From assembly GCA_965230065.1 (NCBI GenBank), contig OZ245942.1, forward strand, positions 4,030,001 to 4,094,000: a stretch of DNA of 64,000 nucleotides, given 5' to 3'. Made by a program: the position numbers and the translations under genes. Below, one piece after another: positions 9,466 through 17,984 of this stretch (positions are counted from its first letter, which is position 1; the number at the start of each line of letters is the position of its first letter). The stretch is from G965230065 sp965230065 (GTDB taxonomy: Bacteria; Bacteroidota; Bacteroidia; Cytophagales; Cyclobacteriaceae). Below the pieces are notes generated by a model. It saw only the letters and a program-made list of their open reading frames with translations. It did no database searches and was not told where the DNA came from.

Positions 9466-12400
9466 GTGAAACGCATACATATACATGCTTTTTTGATTGT
9501 GATTATTTTTTTTTCGGGCATCGTTATTTTTAACCGTTGCACAGATGGTTATACTGCTTCATTGCCTGAAAAGGTAGATTTTAACTTCCATATTCGGCCC
9601 ATTTTGGTACAAAAGTGCTTTCTCTGTCATGGGCCAGACTCCAGTAGCCGGGAAGCAGACCTGCGCTTAGATACCTTTGAAGGGGCAACGGCTTTACGTG
9701 AAAATGGTATCCATGCAATAGTTCCGGGCCGTCCCGCACGAAGTGAAATGATCAGACGAATAAAGCATCAGGATCCCAATGAAGTAATGCCACCACCTGA
9801 ATCTAACCTTTCGCTGAGCCCCCGGGAAATTGAGTTGCTTGAAAAATGGATCGATCAGGGAGCAGTATGGAAACCCCATTGGGCATTTATTCCTCCTAAA
9901 AAGCCGAAAGTACCTGAGGTGCAAGAGATTACTGATGTTGCCAATGAGATAGATGCTTTCATTTTGGCTAAGCTGGATGAAAAACACCTTGAGGCTGTTC
10001 CTCTAGCTAACCGGAATGCTCTTATCAGGAGGGTGTCTTATTTGCTTACAGGCCTTCCGCCACTTCCAAAGGATATTGAAAAATTTAAAGCAGATGAAAG
10101 TGAGGAAGCTTATGAGAAAATAGTTGATTTCTACATAAATTCGCCTCATTTTGGTGAGCGCTGGGCCAGGCACTGGATGGATATTGTGCGTTATGCTGAA
10201 ACAAGAGGGCATGAATTTGATTATCCGGTGATTGGTGCCAGGTATTATCGTGACTACCTCATCAGGGCATTCAATGAAGATGTGCCTTACAATCAATTCA
10301 TAAAAGAGCATTTGGCTGGTGACTTACTGGAAAATCCCCGTTGGCATCCTGAAACCGGGCAAAATGAATCGATGTTAGGCACTGTATTTTATACCCTGAC
10401 GGAAGGCAAGCACAGCCCGGTTAACTTAACGGTAGATGAGACGGAGAGAGTAGATAATATGATTGATGTTACTACCAAAACTTTTCAGGCGCTTACCGTA
10501 GCATGTGCCCGGTGTCACGATCATAAATTTGACCCAATTCCTACTACTGACTACTACGCGCTGTATGGTGTAATGAAAAGCAGCCGATTTACCATACAGC
10601 CGGCGCATTTTACCCTGGAAAAAGAGGAAAACCTGGAAAAACTAGAAGAACTGAAGACTGATGTTAGAAAAATGCTAGCTGGGGAATGGACAGGAGAGGA
10701 AATTCAAGCGGCTACACTAGCAACAGAAAGACCAGAATATGCAAACGAAACTACCAAAAACTATGATATAATTGGCGATTTCAGAGGACAGGGACTAGAC
10801 GGCTGGCAAAGTGAAGGATATGCATTTGGGGATAAAACTACCCTGGGCGATCCGGTTTTTGGTCAAGATGGTATGCAGGTTAAAGCATTATCAGAAGGAA
10901 AAGCTTCCAGCCGGAAGTCGGGTACAGGTAAGTTAGGTTCCTTACGTTCACCTGATTTTATCATTGATAAAGATTTTATTGCGGTGAAAGCACAGGGTAA
11001 ACAAGCCAGTATCCGGATCATCATTGATAATTTTCAATTAATTCAAAACCCAATTTACGGAGAGTTGGATATGCGTGTAGATGATGAGGACAATTGGAAA
11101 TACTATACCGTAGACGTATCGCCCTGGAAGGGATTGAAAGCCTATGTTGAAATAATTCCCGGATATTATGACCGTCATCACTACCGATTGCCATCCGAAT
11201 CTTTCATAGAAGTATCATATGCACTGGCTTACAATGGTGAATTACCTAAAATACCCAGTAGGACTGGCCTTACCGAAACGGATTTAACGAGGGCTGTACA
11301 AAATTGGTCATATTACAACAGTACAGCAGAAGAAGTCAGGATGATTAATCATGCGCTACAAGCACGGACCCTGACTAAATCCCTGCCAGATGCAAATGAG
11401 TTAATGGAACAAAAACGTGCATTTGCACAGCGCATAAAGGATACGGCATATTTTGCCGGCATAACCGATGGATTTGCCCACAACAGCCCGGTCTTTATCA
11501 GAGGCAATTATCAAAACTTATCAGAGGAAAGTGTGCCAAGACGTTTCCTGTCAGCCATTCCCTCAGAAGATTCAGTATTTCATTCTCCAGGTAGTGGAAG
11601 GCTGGAAATGGCCCAAGCCATTGTAAGCGCTGATAATCCATTAACAGCCAGGGTGATGGTAAACAGAATTTGGCACTATTTGTTTGGCAGGGGCATTGTA
11701 GAAACCGTGGATAACTTTGGGATGCAAGGGAAAGTGCCCACACATCCCGAGCTGTTAGATTTTCTGGCGGTCAAATTTATGGAAGAAGGTTGGTCTGTGA
11801 AAAAAATGATCAAATACATCGTGATGTCAAACACCTTCCGTAGTAGTGTGGTAGCCAGCCCGGCCCTGGAAAAAGCTGATCCCGAAAACTTGTGGTTGGC
11901 AAGGTTTCCCTTACGCCGCCTGGAAGCAGAGGCAATTCGGGATGGTATTCTAACGGTAGCCGGAAACCTGAATCCGGCAATGTATGGGCCGTCAGTACCA
12001 ATTCATCTCACGGAATTTATGCAAGGACGGGGAAGGCCCAAAGCCTCTGGCCCGCTGGATGGAGATGGGCGAAGAAGTATTTACATTGAAGTTCGCAGGA
12101 ACTTTCTATCCCCCATGATGCTGGCGTTTGACCGGCCTATTCCTTTCTCCACTTTCGGAAAAAGAAATGTGACCAATGTGCCGGCCCAATCCCTGTTTTT
12201 AATGAACGACCCATTTGTGGTTGCAGAGGCCAAAGTAATGGCTGAAAATATTACTGCCCAAAAAGACCTGGGGCTGGAAGAAAAAATACAATGGATTTAC
12301 ATGCGTGCCTTTGCCCGGCCGGCCAATGCTGATGAAATAGAAAAGGCAAAAGCATTTTTACTGCAGCAGGCAACGGTTTATGATATACAGGAAACAGAAA

Positions 12401-12477
12401 TTGAGCATGCTGTGGATGTCTGGAAAGATTACTGTCATACGGTGTTCAACATGAAAGAGTTTATTTATTTGCTATAG
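9466..12477 (+). CDS. Planctomycete-type cytochrome c / DUF1549-DUF1553 (PSD1) protein
   Basis: 1003 residues; the only start fitting the signal sequence is GTG at 9466 (hydrophobic segment 8-22, with a Cys at 26 that might be lipidated). The N-terminal domain has a haem c motif CFLCH and the MPPP segment typical of planctomycete cytochrome C (PSCyt1). Then come DUF1549-like sequence (residues about 145-350, including RWARHWMDIVRYAET and CARCHDHKFDPI), a central beta-rich insert (about 430-600), and DUF1553 (about 660-980, NRIWHYLFGRGIV, RRLEAEAIRDGIL). These proteins are exported and nearly always paired with DUF1501 proteins, as here 6 bases downstream. The biochemical role is unproven; polysaccharide or sulfated-sugar metabolism has been suggested. 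Confidence 0.9.
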   Translation: MKRIHIHAFLIVIIFFSGIVIFNRCTDGYTASLPEKVDFNFHIRPILVQKCFLCHGPDSSSREADLRLDTFEGATALRENGIHAIVPGRPARSEMIRRIKHQDPNEVMPPPESNLSLSPREIELLEKWIDQGAVWKPHWAFIPPKKPKVPEVQEITDVANEIDAFILAKLDEKHLEAVPLANRNALIRRVSYLLTGLPPLPKDIEKFKADESEEAYEKIVDFYINSPHFGERWARHWMDIVRYAETRGHEFDYPVIGARYYRDYLIRAFNEDVPYNQFIKEHLAGDLLENPRWHPETGQNESMLGTVFYTLTEGKHSPVNLTVDETERVDNMIDVTTKTFQALTVACARCHDHKFDPIPTTDYYALYGVMKSSRFTIQPAHFTLEKEENLEKLEELKTDVRKMLAGEWTGEEIQAATLATERPEYANETTKNYDIIGDFRGQGLDGWQSEGYAFGDKTTLGDPVFGQDGMQVKALSEGKASSRKSGTGKLGSLRSPDFIIDKDFIAVKAQGKQASIRIIIDNFQLIQNPIYGELDMRVDDEDNWKYYTVDVSPWKGLKAYVEIIPGYYDRHHYRLPSESFIEVSYALAYNGELPKIPSRTGLTETDLTRAVQNWSYYNSTAEEVRMINHALQARTLTKSLPDANELMEQKRAFAQRIKDTAYFAGITDGFAHNSPVFIRGNYQNLSEESVPRRFLSAIPSEDSVFHSPGSGRLEMAQAIVSADNPLTARVMVNRIWHYLFGRGIVETVDNFGMQGKVPTHPELLDFLAVKFMEEGWSVKKMIKYIVMSNTFRSSVVASPALEKADPENLWLARFPLRRLEAEAIRDGILTVAGNLNPAMYGPSVPIHLTEFMQGRGRPKASGPLDGDGRRSIYIEVRRNFLSPMMLAFDRPIPFSTFGKRNVTNVPAQSLFLMNDPFVVAEAKVMAENITAQKDLGLEEKIQWIYMRAFARPANADEIEKAKAFLLQQATVYDIQETEIEHAVDVWKDYCHTVFNMKEFIYLL

Positions 12478-12483
12478 AAAATT

Positions 12484-13932
12484 ATGACGAGAAATATGAA
12501 ACATCCAATCCATAAGCCCATGAGCCGTCGGCAGATGCTGGGTGCGTGTAAATGTGGGTTTGGTTCCCTGGCATTTATCAGTATGTTTGGAGGATTGGCC
12601 TCAGCTTGTTCAAAACTGGAAAAGGCTACTGCGCCTTTTTCAGGAATTGTGCAATCGCCGCACTTCTTTCCTAAGGCAAAGCATGTTATTTTTCTTTATA
12701 TGGATGGGGGCGTTTCACAGGTTGATTCTTTTGACCCCAAACCCCGGCTTGCGCAGGAAAATGGGGAAGACCCTTACAAGAAATTTAAGGTAGATGCCAC
12801 GCAGTTTGATAACATAGGTAAAATACTGAAAAGCCCCTGGGGGTTTAAACAATATGGGGAATGTGGCATGCCCGTGAGCGATTTATTCCCACACATTGCT
12901 ACCTGTGTGGATGACATTGCCCTGATCCGCTCCATGACTTCTGAGTTTCCTGAACATACCAATGCCAATTACTTTCTGCATACGGGCAGCGGATTGCAGG
13001 GCAGGCCCAGCATGGGGGCATGGGTAACCTACGGCCTGGGCAGTGAAAATGATAACCTGCCAGGTTACGTAGTGCTGGATGGCGGATTGGTGCCTCCGGG
13101 TGGGCTGGATAATTTCAACAGTGGCTTTTTGCCTGCGTCTTATCAGGCTTCGGTGCTGAAGAGCGGAGAAAAGCCTTTGGCCAATGTGCAACCCCTGGAG
13201 CCACAAGGTGTACAGGATCAAAAGCTGGCTTTTGTTGAGCAAATGGATAACAGCCTGATTGGCAAAATGGGCCATGCTGATGCGGTAGAATCCGCCATTT
13301 CTAATTACGAACTGGCTTATCGCATGCAATCTTCCATACCTGAACTTACAGAGTTTTCTGCTGAATCTAAAGCTACCCAACAATTATACGGCATGATGTC
13401 TGATGACCCGCATACGCGCAGTTATGGTGCACAATGCCTGATGGCAAGAAGACTTGTAGAACGAGGCGTACGTTTTATTGAGCTTACCTGTCCGCAGGTG
13501 AAAGCCGACCGATGGGATCAGCACAGTGGGTTGGTAGACGGTCATGAACGCAATGCGCACGCTGTAGACCAGCCCATTGCCGGGTTGCTCAAAGACCTGA
13601 AAAGCAGAGGATTATTGGATGAAACACTGGTGATCTGGACTGGAGAGTTTGGGCGTACACCCTTTGCCCAGGGGAAGGACGGACGTGATCATAATCCTTC
13701 GGCATTTAGCATGTGGATGGCAGGTGCGGGTATCAGGGCAGGCTCAATCTACGGGCAAACGGACGAATATGGGTACAGAGTTGTTGAAAATGAAACATCT
13801 ATCCACGATCTGCATGCTACCATGTTGCACCTGTTAGGGGTAAACCATGAAAAACTTACCTTCCACTTTAGTGGGCGTGACATCCGCCTAACCGATGTCC
13901 ACGGGCATATTATTCATGATGTGCTGGTTTAG
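12484..13932 (+). CDS. DUF1501 protein, Tat-exported
   Basis: 482 residues. A twin-arginine signal (MSRRQMLGACKCGFGSLAF) is followed by a body with an alkaline-phosphatase/sulfatase-like fold pattern: FLYMDGGVSQVDSFDPKP, then GRPSMGAWVTYGLGS, WDQHSGLVDGHERN, and IWTGEFGRTPFAQGKDGRDHNP. The Asp/His positions look like metal ligands of that superfamily, but no formylglycine cysteine motif is present. It forms a two-gene operon with the cytochrome/DUF1553 gene. Its last 23 bases overlap the end of the convergent sensor kinase gene. The first ATG (MTRNMKHP) was kept; an internal ATG at residue 5 is equally possible. Confidence 0.9.
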   Translation: MTRNMKHPIHKPMSRRQMLGACKCGFGSLAFISMFGGLASACSKLEKATAPFSGIVQSPHFFPKAKHVIFLYMDGGVSQVDSFDPKPRLAQENGEDPYKKFKVDATQFDNIGKILKSPWGFKQYGECGMPVSDLFPHIATCVDDIALIRSMTSEFPEHTNANYFLHTGSGLQGRPSMGAWVTYGLGSENDNLPGYVVLDGGLVPPGGLDNFNSGFLPASYQASVLKSGEKPLANVQPLEPQGVQDQKLAFVEQMDNSLIGKMGHADAVESAISNYELAYRMQSSIPELTEFSAESKATQQLYGMMSDDPHTRSYGAQCLMARRLVERGVRFIELTCPQVKADRWDQHSGLVDGHERNAHAVDQPIAGLLKDLKSRGLLDETLVIWTGEFGRTPFAQGKDGRDHNPSAFSMWMAGAGIRAGSIYGQTDEYGYRVVENETSIHDLHATMLHLLGVNHEKLTFHFSGRDIRLTDVHGHIIHDVLV

Positions 13933-16900
13933 GCTTGTTTGGGATAAAAATTCTAAATTGAGAGCCTTCTCCCAAAGTAGAAGTTAACTGAATGTGACCT
14001 CCCAGCTTTTCAACGGTTTCCCTTACGATATATAAGCCTATACCCGAACCAATGGATCGATCGCTGGCTTTAAAAAACATGTTAAATACTTTGTCTGCCT
14101 TGTCCCTGGCAATGCCAATACCATTGTCTTCAAACAGGAGCGTAACGCCATCCTCCTGTGGAGCAATATTAATTCTTAAATAGGCATTCTGTTCATGAGG
14201 GTTTTGATATTTGATGGCGTTGGAAATCAAATTTCGAAAGATGATGAGCAATCGTTTGGTGTCAGAATAAAAGGTGCCATTCAACCGGGAAGTTATTTGT
14301 AAGTCGATCTTTCTGGCTTTCTCCATGTATTGGAGTTCGTCAAAACTACTTTGTAATAACTCAGGAAAATTAATGGGTTCAGGATTGATATCCATGCGGG
14401 AGTTTCTGGAATAATCCAGTATGTCCTGTACAAAGTTGTCTAATTTATGAAGGCTTTTATTCACCAGGTCCAGATAGTTTTGCATAGCCTTCGTATCTGT
14501 TTCTATACCCAGTAGCTCAACCAGGCCCATAACAGATGCCAGGGGAGCACGGATATCATGCGATACCCGGTACACAAAGTTATCCAGCTCCTGATTAGAC
14601 TTCTCTAGTTCTGAGGTGCGTTTTTCCACCCGTTCTTCCAGTTTTTGGTTAATGACTCTTATTTCCTGGTTGTATTCTTCCAGTTCTTCGGCTTGCGCCT
14701 GAATCTCTTCTTTTTGTTCCTGGATGAGCTTATTTCTGTCTTCAAGTGAAATATTGGCTGTATGTAATGCCTTTGTCCTGGCCGAAACCAACTGCTCTAA
14801 CATCTTATTCTGCGCTTTTATATTATTGATGCGCATCCAATACAATAAGAATGCAAGACCACTTACCCCCAATACTGCCAGTATTCTGAACCACCAGGTT
14901 TGCCACCAGGGAGGCAGAACTATAATTGACATTGTGCGAACAGGATGGAGTGGGGTAGGGGAGTTTTCATCAACTGTTACGTAAAAGGTGTATTCTTTGG
15001 GAGGCAGGTTGGTATAGGTAACCTTGCGTTCGGTACTCACCTTTTGCCATGATTCATCTATAAATCCCTCCAAACGGTATTTATAAGTAGTATTTTCAGG
15101 GTTGGTATAATTCAGGGCTGTATACGACAGGCTGAATACAGTTTGTTTATGGGTAAGGGTGATTTCCGATGCCTCATTGATAGAAACCTGTAAGGGCGAA
15201 CCTTCTGCACCAATGGGTACGGGCTTGTTAAAGACCTGAAAGTCTGTAAATATGACCGGGGGAGCCTTCTGGTAATCCACGATGCGCTCAGGATGGAAAA
15301 TATTTAGCCCGTTGGCTCCTCCTGTCATGATTTCTCCTGACGAAAGTTTTCCAAAAGTTTGCCTGTTAAATTGCAATCCTTGCAGTCCATAACTGGTATC
15401 ATAAATTTTAGTTTTTCCCTCGTTTGGATAATACTTACACAAACCTTGGTTGGTACTTAACCAAAGGCAACCTTCGGAATCTTCAGCCATGCCATTGATA
15501 TTATTGCTTGGGAGTCCGTCGTTTGTAGTTACAGATTGTAAGGAAAGGGAGGGAAGATCAAAAGCCAACAGCCCACTTCCTTCCGTACCTATCCATATCC
15601 TCTCTTTTTTGTCCTGATATAGTGTAAGTATGGGAAGGCTTCCTATATCATCTGATTGAAAATGAATGGGCGTTAACTCACTGGTAGTGGTATTGGCAAA
15701 GTAAAGCTTGCCATCATTAGAGCCTGTGATGATTTGTCCACTATTAGTAGCCAATACACACCATAAGAACCGGCTCTTGCTACTATTTATGCCGCCAGTA
15801 GGAAAATCCCTGTAAGTGAAAGTGTTCGTTTCAGGATTTAACTTATTGAGACCGCCCCCAAACGTGGCCAGCCAAAGGTTGCCTGTGGTATCTTCGGCAA
15901 TATCCATGATATTATTGCTGTTTGGGCCTTTTGGGCTGCCATCCCGGGCTACAAAATGGGTAAATGTTTTGGTTTGCAGGTCAAACAGGTCCAGTCCCCC
16001 ATCCCAAAAGCCTATCCATATTCTCCCTTTGCTATCCTGAAAAATCGTTTTAATCTTATCATTGCTGATACTTTTAGGGTCATCCTCCTGGTGTTGAAAG
16101 GATTCAAAGCGGTTTTCATCCCGATGAAAGATATTTAATCCTCCGCCATCTGTGCCTATTAGTATCGCTCCGTTAGAGGCTTCCAGGGTAGTGCTTACAT
16201 TGGGGTGCGAAAGTGAGGCGGATTGCGGAGTAGTATAGTAGTGTTGGAACTGTACAAAGTTTTTATCAAACATACTTACCCCTCCATTTTCTGTACCTGC
16301 CCATAGCCGTTCCTGTTTGTCGGTGTACAGGTATTTTATAGAGTTGGCAGCAATGCTTTTGGGGTCGAAGTGGGTGTGTTTGTATACATGAAAGTTTTGC
16401 GCATCTTCATTATACAAATTAAGCCCGTTATCCGTACCTATCCATATTTCGCCGGGAACCCTTTCGGTGAGGCTCCATACCTGATTGTGGGCCAGGCTGT
16501 CGGGAGTTTTTGGGTCATGCATAAACCTTTGAAATTTCCCGGGTGTTGTCATCAGGTTAAGGCCGTGCCAGGTACCTACCCATAGCCTGCCCTGGCTGTC
16601 GCAGTATGCTTCTGTAATGCTATTGTGGCTCAGCGAAGTCTTGTCTTCCGGATTGTGCTTAAAGTGCCGGAAGTTTCCGGTAGCCGGATCAAAGCGGTTC
16701 AGCCCCCCTCCTGTGGTGCCTATCCATAATTTTCCGTCTTTATCTTCAGTAATGGCATATATCCAATCGTGGCTAAGTGAGTTTGGATTGCCAGGATGGT
16801 GCTGGTAACGGGTAAATGACTGGGTATCAGGATCGACCATCAATAGGCCGCCTCCTTCGGTGCCTATCCAAATACGCTGTTGGGAGTCAGTAAATATATC

Positions 16901-17377
16901 ATTGATATAATTTACCGGAAGGGTAGTTTTGCCCTGAAGGCTTTGTCCTTTTAAAATTGTTGTAAAATTATCTTTTGAACGGTTGTAAATACTAATGCCT
17001 CCACCCCAGGTAGCTATCCAGAGGTTATTGTGTTTATCTTCTGTAAGATCTATTACCCCATTGTTGGATATACTCGTACTGTCGTTTTCATCATGCTTAT
17101 AGACCTTAATAGTATGGCTGTCAAACTTGTTCAGTCCGTCTCTGGTGGCTATCCAGATCAACCCTTGCGAATCCTGGTATACACTTCTGGTTGTATTGTA
17201 AGAAAGCCCATCACTCACGGCAAATGACTTGAATGCTATGTGTGGCTGGGCTTGCGAGCAGAATGGGGCTAATACAAAAATGCAGATACTTAAGAAAAGC
17301 GAATAAAACGATGGGGGGCATATTATTTCAAAAAGTTGCAGACCTTGCGCTGTTATGACTGATACCCGATATACCAT
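13910..17377 (-). CDS. Propeller (reg_prop)/Y_Y_Y sensor histidine kinase
   Basis: 1155 residues. A hydrophobic N-terminal signal segment (to about 45) is followed by repeated propeller blades of the type GRIWIGTEGGGL...F (about 50-720), forming the two seven-bladed propellers of this family. A Y_Y_Y domain (about 745-810, YKYRLEGF...NLPPKEYTFYV), one membrane helix (WWFRILAVLGVSGLAFLLYW), a coiled coil, a HisKA box with the phosphorylated His in SHDIRAPLASVMG (about 938), and an ATPase domain (NAIKYQN, DNGIGI, GSGIGLYIV) come next. It lacks the receiver and AraC domains of hybrid systems, so an unlinked response regulator is expected. Such sensors usually detect glycan fragments in the periplasm. 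The start codon is uncertain by up to 30 codons. Confidence 0.9.
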   Translation of the reverse strand: MVYRVSVITAQGLQLFEIICPPSFYSLFLSICIFVLAPFCSQAQPHIAFKSFAVSDGLSYNTTRSVYQDSQGLIWIATRDGLNKFDSHTIKVYKHDENDSTSISNNGVIDLTEDKHNNLWIATWGGGISIYNRSKDNFTTILKGQSLQGKTTLPVNYINDIFTDSQQRIWIGTEGGGLLMVDPDTQSFTRYQHHPGNPNSLSHDWIYAITEDKDGKLWIGTTGGGLNRFDPATGNFRHFKHNPEDKTSLSHNSITEAYCDSQGRLWVGTWHGLNLMTTPGKFQRFMHDPKTPDSLAHNQVWSLTERVPGEIWIGTDNGLNLYNEDAQNFHVYKHTHFDPKSIAANSIKYLYTDKQERLWAGTENGGVSMFDKNFVQFQHYYTTPQSASLSHPNVSTTLEASNGAILIGTDGGGLNIFHRDENRFESFQHQEDDPKSISNDKIKTIFQDSKGRIWIGFWDGGLDLFDLQTKTFTHFVARDGSPKGPNSNNIMDIAEDTTGNLWLATFGGGLNKLNPETNTFTYRDFPTGGINSSKSRFLWCVLATNSGQIITGSNDGKLYFANTTTSELTPIHFQSDDIGSLPILTLYQDKKERIWIGTEGSGLLAFDLPSLSLQSVTTNDGLPSNNINGMAEDSEGCLWLSTNQGLCKYYPNEGKTKIYDTSYGLQGLQFNRQTFGKLSSGEIMTGGANGLNIFHPERIVDYQKAPPVIFTDFQVFNKPVPIGAEGSPLQVSINEASEITLTHKQTVFSLSYTALNYTNPENTTYKYRLEGFIDESWQKVSTERKVTYTNLPPKEYTFYVTVDENSPTPLHPVRTMSIIVLPPWWQTWWFRILAVLGVSGLAFLLYWMRINNIKAQNKMLEQLVSARTKALHTANISLEDRNKLIQEQKEEIQAQAEELEEYNQEIRVINQKLEERVEKRTSELEKSNQELDNFVYRVSHDIRAPLASVMGLVELLGIETDTKAMQNYLDLVNKSLHKLDNFVQDILDYSRNSRMDINPEPINFPELLQSSFDELQYMEKARKIDLQITSRLNGTFYSDTKRLLIIFRNLISNAIKYQNPHEQNAYLRINIAPQEDGVTLLFEDNGIGIARDKADKVFNMFFKASDRSIGSGIGLYIVRETVEKLGGHIQLTSTLGEGSQFRIFIPNKPKPAHHE

Positions 17378-17468
17378 AAGAAAAGCTTAAAAAATACTAT
17401 GAGCGTAATATACTAAATATATGGATTTTTCCACTTTTATAGAATTTCTTTCACTTTGAAAAAGCTGG

Positions 17469-17818
17469 GTGATTTCACAACAAATAACGGCCGACCAGGA
17501 GACGGTCCTCAGTACATTTAAAGATCATGTACAGGTTGCCCGTACGGCACATCGCAACGATCCGGAGACGCTGCATTACCTGAAAATACGGCGGATTGCT
17601 ACCAGAACCCGGGAATGGCCCCGGCAAGCCCTGCATTTTTATACGAAGGCCGCTTGACTAAAAAGAGAATGGCAGAAAACAGCACTGAGGCCAAGAAAAA
17701 ATCTGTGAAAGCACTAAAGATATGGGTACAGGATTTTCGGGGAGTAACCCGCATCGCTGTTAAAGATGCGCCCCAAATCCTTGAAATTTTTGGGATTGCG
17801 GTTACTTCGGAGGTGTAG
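17469..17818 (+). pseudogene. Broken conserved small protein (frameshift and probable internal deletion)
   Basis: Two overlapping frames seem to be halves of one gene. The first (17469-17657) reads HYLKIRRIATRTREWPRQ ALHFYTKAA and stops. The second, one frame over (from about 17640 to 17818), reads KSVKALKIWVQDFRGV TRIAVKDAPQILEIFG. From memory, intact Bacteroidota proteins of about 200 residues carry an N-terminal segment like the first, a linker of some 50 residues, and an ending of the form ALDAWMxDFxxIARIALxDxPQLLE. Here the linker is mostly missing. The family has no known function. The assignment rests on memory of that pattern and needs a search. Confidence 0.5.
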
Positions 17819-17864
17819 ATGTTTTTGGCACGCGGGGCGCTCCACTCGGGGTTGCTTGAAGCAG

Positions 17865-17932
17865 ACCCCGCTGAGACCGAATCTCAAAATACCGGTCTTG
17901 TGGCACACAGACCGGATCAGTCCCAGCGGGGT
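17865..17932. repeat. Nested palindromic repeat (ACCCCGCTGRGAC family)
   Basis: Outer arms ACCCCGCTGAGAC (17865-17877) and GTCCCAGCGGGGT (17920-17932) pair with one mismatch. An inner hairpin CCGGTCT/AGACCGG lies between them. The outer arm sequence recurs at 36075-36143 around another palindrome. It probably is a REP-like non-autonomous element. Confidence 0.6.
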
Positions 17933-17936
17933 TTTC

Positions 17937-17969
17937 AACTTTGTCAAAGTTCGAAACTTTGACAAAGTT
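17937..17969 (-). terminator. Perfect 15-bp inverted repeat downstream of the 17985 gene
   Basis: AACTTTGTCAAAGTT and AACTTTGACAAAGTT are perfect complements around a 3-base loop. The repeat lies 15 bases past the stop codon of the minus-strand lipoprotein gene and so may end its transcript, though no long T tract follows. Confidence 0.55.
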
Positions 17970-17984
17970 AAATTAGTTGCCCTC

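Noticed and set aside
12883..13383. 166-codon minus-strand open frame in the DUF1501 gene
   Set aside because: Overlaps a well-supported gene and shows no family pattern.
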